64,000 nucleotides of DNA from Streptomyces diastatochromogenes (GCF_002242805.1 NZ_MCGQ01000020.1:380688-444687); one strand, 5' to 3'; counted from the first letter of the stretch, positions 25,362-34,672 are shown. Numbers and translations: made by a program. Notes: generated from the letters alone by a model not told the origin.

Positions 25362-26642
25362 ATGTCACAGACGAAGGTGCTGATCCTTGATGAACACCGT
25401 GGCGCGCCGCCCGAGTTGCTGGCCGCCCTGGAGTCGCTGCAGGCCGAGGTCCACCGCCGTACCCCGGGCGAGACACTCGCCCTGGCGCCCGGCGCACTGG
25501 GCCGTGCCGATGTGCTGCTCGTCTCCGCGCGGCTCGCTCCGGCCACGGTGAAGGCGGTCGCCCGGCGCCTCGACGACGAGGGGCAGCAGCCGACCGTCGT
25601 GGCGTTCGCCGACCACGATCTGCACCTGCTGGGCAGCCACATCCAGGCGGGCTCGGACTATCTCGTGCCACCGTTCTACCCGGAACTGGTCCGGGCCCGT
25701 CTGCGCACCTGCCACGAGCGCGCCGAGCTGGGCCGCACCCTGGAGGACGTGGCCGCCCACGCCGAACTGCTCAGCTACGAGCGGGAGCTGGAGATCGGCC
25801 GGGAGATCCAGCTCGGCTTCCTGCCGGACGCGCTGCCCAGCCCCGAGGACTGGGAGATCGACGTGCGCTTCCGGCCGGCCAGGACGGTCGCCGGTGACTT
25901 CTACGACGTCTTCGAACTGGTCAACCGCCGGCGCCTGGCCCTGGTCGTCGCCGACGTCTGCGACAAGGGCGTGGGTGCCGCCCTGTTCATGGCGCTGATC
26001 CGCAGCCTGCTGCGGCACACCGCCGAGCAGAGCGGACTGCAGAGCCTCATCGCCGCGGACCTGCTCAACGAGACCCATGTGTGGGAGGAGCAGACCCGGG
26101 CGATACCCGTGGTCGGCGCCACCCCGCTGCTGAACGCCGTGGTGGGCACCAACAACTACCTGACCCGCAACCACATCCGGCAGGGCTACTTCGCCACCCT
26201 CTTCTTCGGCGTCCTCGACCCGGTCACCGGCAACCTGGTGTACATCAACGGCGGCCACAACCCGCCCGTCCTGGTCAGCCCCGACGGCAGCGAACCCGTG
26301 CTGCTGGAGCCGACCGGGCCGGCCGTGGGCGTCATCCCCGACGTCACCTTCTCGCTCGGCTACGCGCAGATCAGCCCCGGCGACACCCTCTTCATCTACA
26401 CCGACGGGGTGACCGAGGCACGGTCGGACTCGGGGCGGTTCTTCGGGGACGAACAGCTGATCAAACAGCTCACCGAGGCCGCGGTGCGCGGTGAGGAACT
26501 CCTCGACCACATGGACGGTGCGCTGGGCGAGTTCGTCGGCCCGGCCGAGCAGTCGGACGACATCACCATGATGGCCGTGCACCGGCGCACCGCGGGTGCC
26601 GTACCCGCCGACCGGCCGGTCCCGCAGCGCCGGGACTCGTGA
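25362..26642 (+). CDS. SpoIIE-type PP2C phosphatase with N-terminal receiver-like domain
   Basis: A 426-residue phosphatase that would dephosphorylate the STAS antagonists. Residues 1-125 resemble a receiver fold (KVLILDEHRGAPPELLAALE, VLLVSARLAP), but no standard phospho-acceptor Asp is clear. A linker helix (ELLSYERELEIGREIQLGFL) leads to the PP2C/SpoIIE domain, with metal motifs TVAGDFYDVF and VVADVCDKGVGAALFMA, then YINGGHNPPVL, YTDGVTEARS and QSDDITMMAV at the end. The stop overlaps the start of the ParA-like gene (GTGA). What the pseudo-receiver senses is unknown. Confidence 0.92.
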   Translation: MSQTKVLILDEHRGAPPELLAALESLQAEVHRRTPGETLALAPGALGRADVLLVSARLAPATVKAVARRLDDEGQQPTVVAFADHDLHLLGSHIQAGSDYLVPPFYPELVRARLRTCHERAELGRTLEDVAAHAELLSYERELEIGREIQLGFLPDALPSPEDWEIDVRFRPARTVAGDFYDVFELVNRRRLALVVADVCDKGVGAALFMALIRSLLRHTAEQSGLQSLIAADLLNETHVWEEQTRAIPVVGATPLLNAVVGTNNYLTRNHIRQGYFATLFFGVLDPVTGNLVYINGGHNPPVLVSPDGSEPVLLEPTGPAVGVIPDVTFSLGYAQISPGDTLFIYTDGVTEARSDSGRFFGDEQLIKQLTEAAVRGEELLDHMDGALGEFVGPAEQSDDITMMAVHRRTAGAVPADRPVPQRRDS

Positions 26643-27463
26643 CGGAAGCCCGGGGGGACACCATGTCGCAGATCATCACCGTGCACTCGTACCGGGGCGG
26701 CACCGGCAAGTCCAGCACCGCCGCCAACCTGGCGGTGCTCCTGGCCTCCGCGGGCCGCCGGGTCGCCCTGGTGGACACCGACATCCAGACCCCGGCCCTG
26801 GACGTGCTGTTCGGTGACACGCTCGGCACGGTACGGCGCTCCCTCAGCGACTACCTGGTCGGGCGCTGCGAGATCGAGGACGCCGCCTACCCGGCCGAGG
26901 CGGACGCGGGACACGACGGCTTCTTCGTGGTGCCCGCCCGGAGCCGGGCCCGGGCCGCGGGCACCAACGAGATCATGGGCCGCGGCTACGACGTCGGGCT
27001 GCTGCGCGAGGGCTTCGACCGGCTGATCGACTCGCTCGCCCTGGACGTGCTGCTCCTGGACACCCACGCCGGTTTCAACAACGAGACCGTGACCGCGATG
27101 GCCAGCTCGGACGCCCTGGTGGTGGTCACCCGGGCGGACCGGCTGGACATGGCCGGCGCCGCCGAGACCATGTCGCTGGCCGACCGGCTCGGCTGCGGCC
27201 GGCTGAGCGTGGCGGTGAACATGGTGCCGGCCGGGATGGCCGAGGAGCGGCTGCGCGACGAGGTGGGCGGCGCGTTCGGCACCCGGATCACCGCCGCCCT
27301 GCCGTACGCCCCCGAGATGGCCTCGCTGGCCGGGGAGCAGCTGTTCAGCACCGCGTATCCGCAGCACCCGCTGGTGGCGGGCTACCGCCGCATCATCGCC
27401 GACGTGAGCAACGGGACCACGGCGCTGCGCCGGGGGGCGCAGCACCCTCCCGCCCTGTCATGA
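26639..27463 (+). CDS. ParA/MinD-type ATPase
   Basis: A 274-residue P-loop ATPase of the ParA/MinD/CpsD group. The deviant Walker A motif is HSYRGGTGKSSTAANLAVLL, with Lys and Ser following GTG, and the following strand reads RVALVDTDIQTPALDVLFG. The Walker B-like segment is VLLLDTHAGFNNETV. It starts at GTG 26639 inside the phosphatase stop; ATG 26663 is the alternative. Its stop overlaps the GlgE start. Such ATPases position cargo such as plasmids, chemoreceptors or carboxysomes. Here the only obvious cargo is the glucan synthesis machinery, which is an inference from gene order. No ParB-like partner or parS site was seen. Confidence 0.87.
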   Translation: MTEARGDTMSQIITVHSYRGGTGKSSTAANLAVLLASAGRRVALVDTDIQTPALDVLFGDTLGTVRRSLSDYLVGRCEIEDAAYPAEADAGHDGFFVVPARSRARAAGTNEIMGRGYDVGLLREGFDRLIDSLALDVLLLDTHAGFNNETVTAMASSDALVVVTRADRLDMAGAAETMSLADRLGCGRLSVAVNMVPAGMAEERLRDEVGGAFGTRITAALPYAPEMASLAGEQLFSTAYPQHPLVAGYRRIIADVSNGTTALRRGAQHPPALS

Positions 27464-29580
27464 CGCACGTCCACGACCGCTCTTCCGTGCCAGGAGGCAT
27501 GAACATGCAAGGCAAGCCCGAGGCCCGCCGGCTGGTGCCCACCGTCGGCCGGATCCCCGTGCGGGACCTGCGCCCTCAGGTGGACGCGGGCCGCCGCCCC
27601 GCCCGCGCCGTACCCGGCGAGCTGTTCGAGGTGTCCGCCACCGTCTTCAAGGAGGGCCACGACGCGGTCGCCGCGAACGTCGTACTGACCGACCCGGACG
27701 GCGCGCCCGGCCCCTGGACGCCGATGCGGCTGCTCGCGCCGGGCACCGACCGGTACACGGCCCTGGTCGCGGCCGACCGGGAGGGCGAGTGGACGTACCG
27801 GGTCGAGGCCTGGGCCGATCCGGTCGCCACCTGGCGGCACATCGCGCAGATCAAGATCCCGGCCCGGATCGACGTGGAACCGGTCCTGCGGGAGGGGGCG
27901 GAGCTGCTGCAGCGGGTGCTCGACCGGCTGCCGGGCATCCCCGGCGGGACGGGACCCGACGCCCCGGCCGCCGACCCGGAGCGGGCCCGCCGCGTGCTCA
28001 CCGCGGCCCGGGCCCGGCTCCTGGACGACACGCTCGGCCCCGACGACCGGCTCGCCGCCGTGCTCGACCCGGAACCGGCCGCCCTGCTGGCCGCCCGCCC
28101 GCTGCGCGAACTGCTGACCTCCTCCGAGGAACTGCCGCTGCGGGTGGACCGCGAGCGCGCGCTGTTCGGGTCCTGGTACGAGTTCTTCCCGCGCTCGGAG
28201 GGAGCGGTGCCGGCCACGGTGAACACCGAGGGGGTGCTGGAGCCGGCGCGCTCCGGGACCCTGCGCACCGCGGCGGAACGGCTGGAGGCCATCGCCGAGA
28301 TGGGCTTCGACGTGGTGTACCTGCCCCCGGTCCATCCGATCGGCACCACCCACCGCAAGGGTCCAGGCAACACCCTCTCCGCGGGCCCGCACGACCCGGG
28401 ATCGCCCTGGGCGATCGGCTCACCGGCCGGCGGCCACGACAGCGTCCACCCGGACCTGGGCACGCTGGACGACTTCGACCACTTCGTCGCCCGGGCCGGC
28501 GAGCTGGGCCTTGAGGTGGCGCTCGACTTCGCGCTGCAGTGCTCGCCCGACCACCCCTGGGTCACCGAGCACCCCAACTGGTTCCGCCGCCGGCTCGACG
28601 GGTCGATCGCCTACGCCGAGAACCCGCCGAAGAAGTACCAGGACATCTACCCGCTCGACTTCGACGCCGACCCCGACGGGCTGTACACGGAGTGTCTGCG
28701 CATCCTGCACCACTGGATGGCGCACGGGGTGCGCATCTTCCGCGTGGACAACCCGCACACCAAGCCCGTCTGGTTCTGGGAGCGGCTCATCGAGGCGGTG
28801 CACCGCACCGACCCGGACGTGATCTTCCTGGCCGAGGCGTTCACCCGGCCGGCCATGATGCACAGCCTGGCCCGGGTCGGCTTCCACCAGTCGTACACCT
28901 ACTTCACCTGGCGCAACTCCAAGGAGGAGGTCGAGTCCTACCTCGCCGAACTCGCCGGTCTCGGCGGCGAGGAGAGCGCGGCCTACCTGCGGCCCAACCT
29001 CTTCGTGAACACCCCGGACATCCTCAACGCCTTCCTGCAGTACGGCGGCCGCGCTGCCTTCGCCGTCCGCGCCGTCCTCGCGGCGACGGCCGCCCCCACC
29101 TGGGGGGTCTACTCGGGCTACGAGCTGTACGAGAACGTGCCCGCCGGACCCGGCAGCGAGGAGTACCTGGACTCGGAGAAGTACCAGTACCGGCCCCGCG
29201 ACTGGAAGGCGGCCGAGGCGGCCGGCGACACCCTCGTCCCGCTGATCACCGCCCTCAACCGGCTGCGCCGGGCCCACCCCGCCCTGCGCCGGCTGCGCAA
29301 CCTGCGCTTCCACCGCGTGGACAACGACGCGGTCGTCTGCTTCTCCAAGCGCGCCGGGGACGACTGGGTCCTGGTCGTGCTCAACCTGGACCCGCACAGC
29401 GTGCGGGAGGCGACGGTCTTCCTCGACCTGCCCGCCCTCGGCCTCGACCGCGCCGAGCCCTTCGACGCGCACGACGCGCTGACCGGCGAGACCTACCGCT
29501 GGGGCCGTGAGAACTACGTACGCCTCGACCCGCGGCACCAGGTCGCCCACATCATCACGGACAGGACGGCCCTCTCGTGA
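27460..29580 (+). CDS. glgE: Alpha-1,4-glucan:maltose-1-phosphate maltosyltransferase GlgE
   Basis: A 706-residue GH13_3 enzyme that transfers maltose from maltose-1-phosphate to the growing alpha-1,4-glucan. Key motifs: RIPVRDLRPQVDAGRRPARA at the N-terminus, GSWYEFFPRSEG, YLPPVHPIGTTHRKG, RIFRVDNPHTKPVWFWE with nucleophile D430, and VIFLAEAFTRPAMM with acid E459. The 29-residue spacing between nucleophile and acid agrees with characterised Streptomyces GlgE. Length is a little above average. Its start overlaps the ParA-like gene and its stop overlaps glgB (GTGA). This is the central enzyme of the island. Confidence 0.97.
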   Translation: MTHVHDRSSVPGGMNMQGKPEARRLVPTVGRIPVRDLRPQVDAGRRPARAVPGELFEVSATVFKEGHDAVAANVVLTDPDGAPGPWTPMRLLAPGTDRYTALVAADREGEWTYRVEAWADPVATWRHIAQIKIPARIDVEPVLREGAELLQRVLDRLPGIPGGTGPDAPAADPERARRVLTAARARLLDDTLGPDDRLAAVLDPEPAALLAARPLRELLTSSEELPLRVDRERALFGSWYEFFPRSEGAVPATVNTEGVLEPARSGTLRTAAERLEAIAEMGFDVVYLPPVHPIGTTHRKGPGNTLSAGPHDPGSPWAIGSPAGGHDSVHPDLGTLDDFDHFVARAGELGLEVALDFALQCSPDHPWVTEHPNWFRRRLDGSIAYAENPPKKYQDIYPLDFDADPDGLYTECLRILHHWMAHGVRIFRVDNPHTKPVWFWERLIEAVHRTDPDVIFLAEAFTRPAMMHSLARVGFHQSYTYFTWRNSKEEVESYLAELAGLGGEESAAYLRPNLFVNTPDILNAFLQYGGRAAFAVRAVLAATAAPTWGVYSGYELYENVPAGPGSEEYLDSEKYQYRPRDWKAAEAAGDTLVPLITALNRLRRAHPALRRLRNLRFHRVDNDAVVCFSKRAGDDWVLVVLNLDPHSVREATVFLDLPALGLDRAEPFDAHDALTGETYRWGRENYVRLDPRHQVAHIITDRTALS

Positions 29581-31829
29581 ACCCGGTAGCAACCGCGCAC
29601 CCCGTCCGGACCGCCCCCGCCCGGCTGTCCGCCACCGACCTCAGGCGCCTGACCACCGGCGAGTCCAGCGATCCGCACAGCCTGCTCGGCCCGCACCCGG
29701 GACCCGGCGGCGTCACCCTGCGCGTCCTCAAGCCGCTCGCGCGGGCCGTGTGGGCCGTGGACCCGGCGGGCGGTGTCCTGGCCGAACTGGCCCACGAGGG
29801 CGGCGGTGTCTTCTCCGGGACGCTGCCCGGCCCGGGCATCCCCGAGTACCGGCTGCGGGTGCGCTATCCGCAGGGCGAGTTCGAGACGGACGACCCGTAC
29901 CGGTTCGCACCCGTGCCCGGGGATCTCGACCTGCATCTGATCGCCGAGGGCAGGCACGAACGGCTGTGGACGGTCCTCGGGGCCGACGTCCGTGAGCACC
30001 AGTCCGTCTCCGGTACGTCGTTCGCGGTCTGGGCGCCGAACGCCCGCGCGGTCCGGGTGGTCGGCGACTTCAACCACTGGGACGGCACCGGGCACCCCAT
30101 GCGCTCGCTCGGCGCCTCGGGCGTGTGGGAGCTGTTCGTGCCGGGCGTCGGCGACGGCTGCCGCTACAAGTACGAGATCCTCGCGCACGACGGGGTCTGG
30201 CGGCACAAGGCGGATCCGCTGGCCCGGTCGGCGGAGCCCGCCCCCGGCACCGCGTCGGTGGTGTTCACCTCCCGGCACCGCTGGAACGACGCCGCCTGGA
30301 TGGCCGAGCGCGGCCGGCGGCCGGCCCAGCGGGCGCCGATGAGCGTGTACGAGCTGCACCTGGGCTCCTGGCGGCCCGGCCGCACCTACCGTCAGCTGGC
30401 CGCCGAACTCCCCGGCTACCTCAAGGCGCTGGGCTTCACCCACGTGGAGTTCCTGCCCGTCGCCGAGCACCCCTTCGGCGGCTCCTGGGGCTACCAGGTC
30501 ACCTCGTACTACGCGCCCATGTCCGCGCTCGGCACCCCCGACGACTTCCGGTTCCTCGTCGACGCCCTGCACCGGGCGGGCATCGGCGTGATCGTCGACT
30601 GGGTGCCGGCGCACTTCCCGAAGGACGACTGGGCGCTGGCCCGGTTCGACGGCACCGCCCTGTACGAGCACCCCGACCCGCGCCGCGGCGAACACCCCGA
30701 CTGGGGCACCCTCGTCTTCGACTACGGCCGCGACCAGGTACGCAACTTCCTGGTGGCCAACGCCCTGTACTGGTGCCGGGAGTTCCACATCGACGGCCTG
30801 CGGGTGGACGCCGTCGCCTCGATGCTCTACCTCGACTACTCCCGCCCCGACGGCGGCTGGCTGCCCAACGCGTACGGCGGCCGGGAGCACCTGGAGGCCG
30901 TGGAGTTCCTGCAGGAGATGAACGCCGCCGTCCACCGCTGCTGCCCCGGCGTGACCACCATCGCCGAGGAGTCCACGGCCTGGGACGGCGTGACCCGGCG
31001 CACCGACCTCGGCGGGCTGGGCTTCGGGCTCAAGTGGAACATGGGCTGGATGCACGACTCCCTGTCCTATCTGGGCAGGGACCCGGTGCACCGCTCGTAC
31101 CACCACCACGCGCTGACCTTCCCGATGGTCTACGCGTACGCCGAGCACCACCTGCTGCCCATCAGCCACGACGAGGTCGTGCACGGCAAGGGCTCGTTGT
31201 TCGGCCGGATGCCCGGCGACCGCTGGCAGAAGTTCGCCAACGTGCGGGCCTGCCTGGCCTTCATGTGGGGCTTCCCCGGCAAGCAACTGCTGTTCATGGG
31301 GCAGGAGTTCGCCCAGGAGAGCGAGTGGTCGCACGAACGCGGCCTGGACTGGGCGGAACTGGCCGAGCCCGCGCACACGGGGGTACGGGACCTGGTGCGC
31401 GACCTCAACGCGCACTATCTCGGGCTGCCCGCCCTGTGGAGCCTGGACGCCGACCCCGCGGGCTTCCGCTGGCTGGACGCCGACGCCACCGACGACAACG
31501 TCTACTCCTTCGTCCGCTACGACACCGACGGCAGCCCCCTGGTGTGCGTGTACCACTTCCAGCCCACCGTGCGCCACGGCTACCGCATCGGTCTGCCTGC
31601 GGGCGGCGAGTGGACGGAGATCCTCAACACCGACGCCGCTCGCTACGGCGGCTCCGGCGTGGTCAACTCCGGCCCGCTGACCGCACGTTCCCGTCCCTGG
31701 CAGGGCGTCGAGTGGAGCACCGAGATCACCCTTCCGCCGCTCGGCGTCGTCTGGCTGCGGCCGCTGCGGCCGGCCGTGGAACCCGCCACCGCACCGCCCG
31801 CCCGACACGAGAACGGAAGGACCTCATGA
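29577..31829 (+). CDS. glgB: 1,4-alpha-glucan branching enzyme GlgB
   Basis: A 750-residue GH13_9 enzyme that introduces alpha-1,6 branches. Two N-terminal CBM48-like modules are visible: DPHSLLGPHPGPGGVTLRVL, and FAVWAPNARAVRVVGDFNHW at about residue 145. The barrel follows, with HFPKDDWALARFDGT, GLRVDAVASMLYLDYSR (nucleophile D411), TTIAEESTAW (acid E464) and LPISHDEVVHGKGSL. It begins at GTG inside the glgE stop, so GlgE and GlgB are made together, as expected for sequential elongation and branching. The stop overlaps the CoA-binding gene. Confidence 0.97.
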   Translation: MNPVATAHPVRTAPARLSATDLRRLTTGESSDPHSLLGPHPGPGGVTLRVLKPLARAVWAVDPAGGVLAELAHEGGGVFSGTLPGPGIPEYRLRVRYPQGEFETDDPYRFAPVPGDLDLHLIAEGRHERLWTVLGADVREHQSVSGTSFAVWAPNARAVRVVGDFNHWDGTGHPMRSLGASGVWELFVPGVGDGCRYKYEILAHDGVWRHKADPLARSAEPAPGTASVVFTSRHRWNDAAWMAERGRRPAQRAPMSVYELHLGSWRPGRTYRQLAAELPGYLKALGFTHVEFLPVAEHPFGGSWGYQVTSYYAPMSALGTPDDFRFLVDALHRAGIGVIVDWVPAHFPKDDWALARFDGTALYEHPDPRRGEHPDWGTLVFDYGRDQVRNFLVANALYWCREFHIDGLRVDAVASMLYLDYSRPDGGWLPNAYGGREHLEAVEFLQEMNAAVHRCCPGVTTIAEESTAWDGVTRRTDLGGLGFGLKWNMGWMHDSLSYLGRDPVHRSYHHHALTFPMVYAYAEHHLLPISHDEVVHGKGSLFGRMPGDRWQKFANVRACLAFMWGFPGKQLLFMGQEFAQESEWSHERGLDWAELAEPAHTGVRDLVRDLNAHYLGLPALWSLDADPAGFRWLDADATDDNVYSFVRYDTDGSPLVCVYHFQPTVRHGYRIGLPAGGEWTEILNTDAARYGGSGVVNSGPLTARSRPWQGVEWSTEITLPPLGVVWLRPLRPAVEPATAPPARHENGRTS

Positions 31830-32248
31830 CCGAACGCCTGTGGGACGAGTACCGGCACATCCTGAGCGGGGCGCGCACGATCGCCGTGGTGGGTGCCTCG
31901 GCCGAGCCCGGCAAGTCCGCGCACGAGATACCCGCCTACCTCCAGCGCAAGGGCTTCCGGGTCATCCCGGTCAACCCGCACCACAGCGAGGTGCTCGGCG
32001 TGCCCGCCGTCCCCTCGCTCCTCGACATCGGCGAACCCATCGATATCGTCGACGTCTTCAGGCCGGCGCCCGAGACACCGGACGTGGCCCGGGACGCCGT
32101 GGCCATCGGGGCCCGTGCCCTCTGGCTGCAGCTGGGCATCGTCTCCGACCGGGCCCACGAGATCGCCGAGTCCGGCGGGCTCAGCATCGTCATGAACCGC
32201 TGCCTCGGCGCGGTCCACGCGGAACTGGAACTCGCCGGGGACATCTGA
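31826..32248 (+). CDS. CoA-binding domain protein (YccU-like)
   Basis: A 140-residue protein of the CoA_binding/YccU family. The Rossmann-like loop is TIAVVGASAEPGKSAHEIPA, followed by KGFRVIPVNPHHSEVLG and ALWLQLGIVSDRAHEIAESG, and ends with MNRCLGAVHAEL. The role is poorly known; such proteins bind CoA and may act in acyl-CoA sensing. The ATG lies inside the glgB stop (ATGA), so it is the last gene of the glucan operon. The following 138 bp are non-coding and likely hold a new promoter. Confidence 0.87.
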   Translation: MTERLWDEYRHILSGARTIAVVGASAEPGKSAHEIPAYLQRKGFRVIPVNPHHSEVLGVPAVPSLLDIGEPIDIVDVFRPAPETPDVARDAVAIGARALWLQLGIVSDRAHEIAESGGLSIVMNRCLGAVHAELELAGDI

Positions 32249-32283
32249 GGGGCGCAGGCGCCCCAAGTCCCGTCCGCAACAAG

Positions 32284-32299
32284 CCGACTTCAAGTTGTC
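32284..32299 (+). promoter_or_regulatory. Conserved upstream element shared with the flavoprotein promoter
   Basis: The 16-mer CCGACTTCAAGTTGTC lies about 90 bp before the MFS gene. The sequence CCGACTTCAGATTGTC, two bases different, occurs at 36283-36298 upstream of the thioredoxin-reductase-like gene. The downstream bases also resemble each other, ending in CCCC. A TTGTC-type -35 box or a regulator site is likely. Confidence 0.5.
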
Positions 32300-32386
32300 G
32301 GGACGCATTCTTTGCCCCCACCCCGGGGGCCGTGGCTACTTTCGGTTGCCGCTTCGCTCACCTACTCAACTCTGGGGGTTACTCTC

Positions 32387-33844
32387 ATGTCCGCTCCAGC
32401 GGTCACTGAGACTTCGCTCAACCCGGTGGTCCGGCGCCCTGGCGCGGCACTGGCACTACTCGTCGCGGTCCAGTTCATGCTCGTCCTGGACTCCACCATC
32501 GTCGCGGTGGCGCTGCCCTCGCTCGGCAAGGATCTCGGCTTCTCCCAGGCCGACCTGTCCTGGGTGACCAACGCCTACCTGCTCCTGTTCGGCGGCTTCC
32601 TGATGCTCGGCGGCCGGCTGGCCGACCTGGTGGGCCGCCGCAAGCTGTTCGCCGCCAGCCTGCTGCTGTTCGCCGCGGCCTCGCTGCTCGGCGCGCTGGC
32701 CGGCTCGCCCGCCATCATGATCGCCGCGCGCTCCCTGCAGGGTCTGGCGTCCGCGTTCGCCGCGCCCGCCGCGCTGTCCCTGCTGATGACGGTCTTCCCG
32801 AACGGCACCGAGGAGGAGCAGCAGCAGCGCAACAAGGCCCTGGGCGTCTACGGCGCGGTCTCCGGCGCGGGCGGCGCCGCGGGCATGATCCTCGGCGGTC
32901 TGCTCACCGACTGGTTCGGCTGGTCCGCCGTCTTCTACGTCAACGTCCCCATCGCCCTCGGCGCGATCCTCCTCGCGGGCAAGCTGCTCCCGGCCGACCG
33001 CGCCGAGGCCCGGTCCTCCGGCGGCTTCGACCTCACCGGTGCCGTCCTCAGCACCGGTGGCCTGGCGCTGCTCGTCTACGTCCTGGTCGAGGCGGAGAAG
33101 GTGGGCTGGACCTCCGGCCGCACGCTCGGACTCGGCGGGCTGGCGCTGGTGCTGCTCGTCGGCTTCGTGGTGCTGGAGTCGCGCCTCAGGCAGCCCCTGG
33201 TCCCGCTGGGCATCTTCCGCAAGAAGACGCTGCGCGGCGCCAACCTCGTGGGCGGGCTGATCCCGATGGCCGTCATCCCCGCCATCTTCTTCCTGACCCT
33301 CTACACCCAGCTGGTGCGCGGTTTCTCGCCGCTGAAGTCCGGTCTGGCGCTGGTGCCGCTCGCCCTGTGCGTCGTCGTCGCCGCCACCAACGTGGGCCGC
33401 GTCCTGCCCAAGCTCGGCCTGCGCGGCACCACGATCATCGGCACCCTGCTGGTGGTCGCCGGCACGCTGTGGGCCACCCAGATCGACCAGGGCGCCTTCT
33501 TCGTCGAGCAGTTCGGGCCCGAGGTGCTCACCGGCCTGGGCGGCGGCACCGTCTGGGTGTGCGCCACGGTCGCCGCGACCGCCGAGGCCACCGAGGAGGA
33601 GGCCGGCCTCGCCTCCGGCCTGTTCAACACCGCCAACCAGGTCGGCGCCGCCCTCGGCCTCGCCATCCTGGTCACGGTCGCCGGCTCCGCCACCGCGGAC
33701 GCCGTCGGCGACGGCAGCGCGCTGCCCGCGGCGCTGACCGAGGGCTACCGCACGGCGCTGTTCGGCTCGGCCGGCTTCGCGGTGCTGGCCACGCTCGGAG
33801 CCCTCGCCCTGCTGCCCGGCCGTACTCCGACGTCCCAGTCCTGA
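32387..33844 (+). CDS. MFS drug-export transporter (DHA2 family, 14 helices)
   Basis: A 485-residue inner-membrane exporter. It shows the DHA2 pattern: helix 1 ALALLVAVQFMLVLDSTIVA with motif D1, motif A in GGRLADLVGRRKLF, motif C-like sequence ALGVYGAVSGAGGAAGMILGG, and about 14 hydrophobic segments. Proton-driven efflux of small hydrophobic molecules is typical. An internal stretch of Glu and Gln (TEEEQQQRNK) lies in the loop after helix 5. The ATG at 32387 is chosen over an upstream in-frame ATG at 32312, which would precede the promoter element. Its place after the glucan operon suggests export of an island product. Confidence 0.88.
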   Translation: MSAPAVTETSLNPVVRRPGAALALLVAVQFMLVLDSTIVAVALPSLGKDLGFSQADLSWVTNAYLLLFGGFLMLGGRLADLVGRRKLFAASLLLFAAASLLGALAGSPAIMIAARSLQGLASAFAAPAALSLLMTVFPNGTEEEQQQRNKALGVYGAVSGAGGAAGMILGGLLTDWFGWSAVFYVNVPIALGAILLAGKLLPADRAEARSSGGFDLTGAVLSTGGLALLVYVLVEAEKVGWTSGRTLGLGGLALVLLVGFVVLESRLRQPLVPLGIFRKKTLRGANLVGGLIPMAVIPAIFFLTLYTQLVRGFSPLKSGLALVPLALCVVVAATNVGRVLPKLGLRGTTIIGTLLVVAGTLWATQIDQGAFFVEQFGPEVLTGLGGGTVWVCATVAATAEATEEEAGLASGLFNTANQVGAALGLAILVTVAGSATADAVGDGSALPAALTEGYRTALFGSAGFAVLATLGALALLPGRTPTSQS

Positions 33845-33973
33845 CCTGGGCGGACCGCCGTCGCCGGCTACCGCACGGGACGTTCCGCCCGACGTCCCGC
33901 GCGGTGCCCGGCGCGGCGGTCGTTGCCCCCCGGCCCGCCCCCGCGCGCCATCCGTCGCGCCCCGGAGGAGAAC

Positions 33974-34609
33974 ATGAACACGACTGAGCCGCGTACCGTC
34001 GACTTCTGGTTCGACCCGATCTGTCCCTGGTCCTGGATGACCTCGCGCTGGATCCTGGAGGTCGAGCAGGTCCGGCCGGTGTGGACCCGCTGGCATGTGA
34101 TGAGCCTCGCCATCCTGCAGGAGAACCCGCGGCTGCCCCGCGCCTACCAGCAGATGCTGCTCGACGCACAGGGCCCGGCCCGGGTCTGCGCCGCGGCACA
34201 GCAGGAGTACGGCGCCGAGCTGGTCGGTCCGCTCTACACCGCCCTCGGCAGCCGCTTCCACCAGCGTGGCCTGCCCCAGAACCGGGAGGTGGTGGAGGAC
34301 GCACTGGCCGAGGTCGGGCTGCCGCTCTCCCTCGCCGACCACCTCACCCTCCTCAAGCACGACAACGCGCTGCGCCAGTCCCACCGGGCGGCGGTGGCGC
34401 TGGTCGGCGACGACGTCGGCACGCCCGTCATCGCGCTGGAGGGTGCTGACGAGGGTGGCCGGCAGGTGGCGTTCTTCGGCCCGGTCGTCACCCCGACTCC
34501 GCGGGGCGAGGCGGCGGGCAGCCTGTGGGACGGGGTGGTCCTGGTCTCCGCCACGCCCGGCTTCAGCGAACTGAAGCGAACCCGCACCCACGGTCCCGAC
34601 TTCCGCTGA
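33974..34609 (+). CDS. DsbA-family protein, mycothiol-dependent nitroreductase-like (Rv2466c type)
   Basis: A 211-residue thioredoxin-fold protein. The N-terminus TVDFWFDPICPWSWMTSRWI closely fits the Rv2466c group of mycothiol-dependent reductases in actinobacteria. The active-site motif is CPWS, with the second Cys replaced by Ser, suggesting a monothiol mechanism with a mixed disulfide to mycothiol. GTPVIAL near residue 157 is the cis-Pro loop. The ATG follows GGAGGAGAAC. It has no signal peptide and is cytoplasmic. It is 129 bp after the MFS gene and followed by a strong hairpin. Confidence 0.85.
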   Translation: MNTTEPRTVDFWFDPICPWSWMTSRWILEVEQVRPVWTRWHVMSLAILQENPRLPRAYQQMLLDAQGPARVCAAAQQEYGAELVGPLYTALGSRFHQRGLPQNREVVEDALAEVGLPLSLADHLTLLKHDNALRQSHRAAVALVGDDVGTPVIALEGADEGGRQVAFFGPVVTPTPRGEAAGSLWDGVVLVSATPGFSELKRTRTHGPDFR

Positions 34610-34633
34610 GCCCTGCGGCCGCCCACGACGGCG

Positions 34634-34672
34634 ACAGGCCCGGCCACCGGCGCTGCCGGTGACCGGGCCTGT
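34634..34672 (+). terminator. Rho-independent-like terminator after the DsbA-family gene
   Basis: ACAGGCCCGG then CACCGGC pair with GCCGGTG then CCGGGCCTGT, with one internal mismatch and a three-base loop. It lies 25 bp after the stop codon. The right arm is also the first unit of the following GC-rich repeat field. Confidence 0.75.

Noticed and set aside
26639..27463. Plasmid partition locus (ParA)
   Set aside because: No ParB gene, parS-like repeats or replication gene; the gene overlaps metabolic and regulatory genes on both sides.
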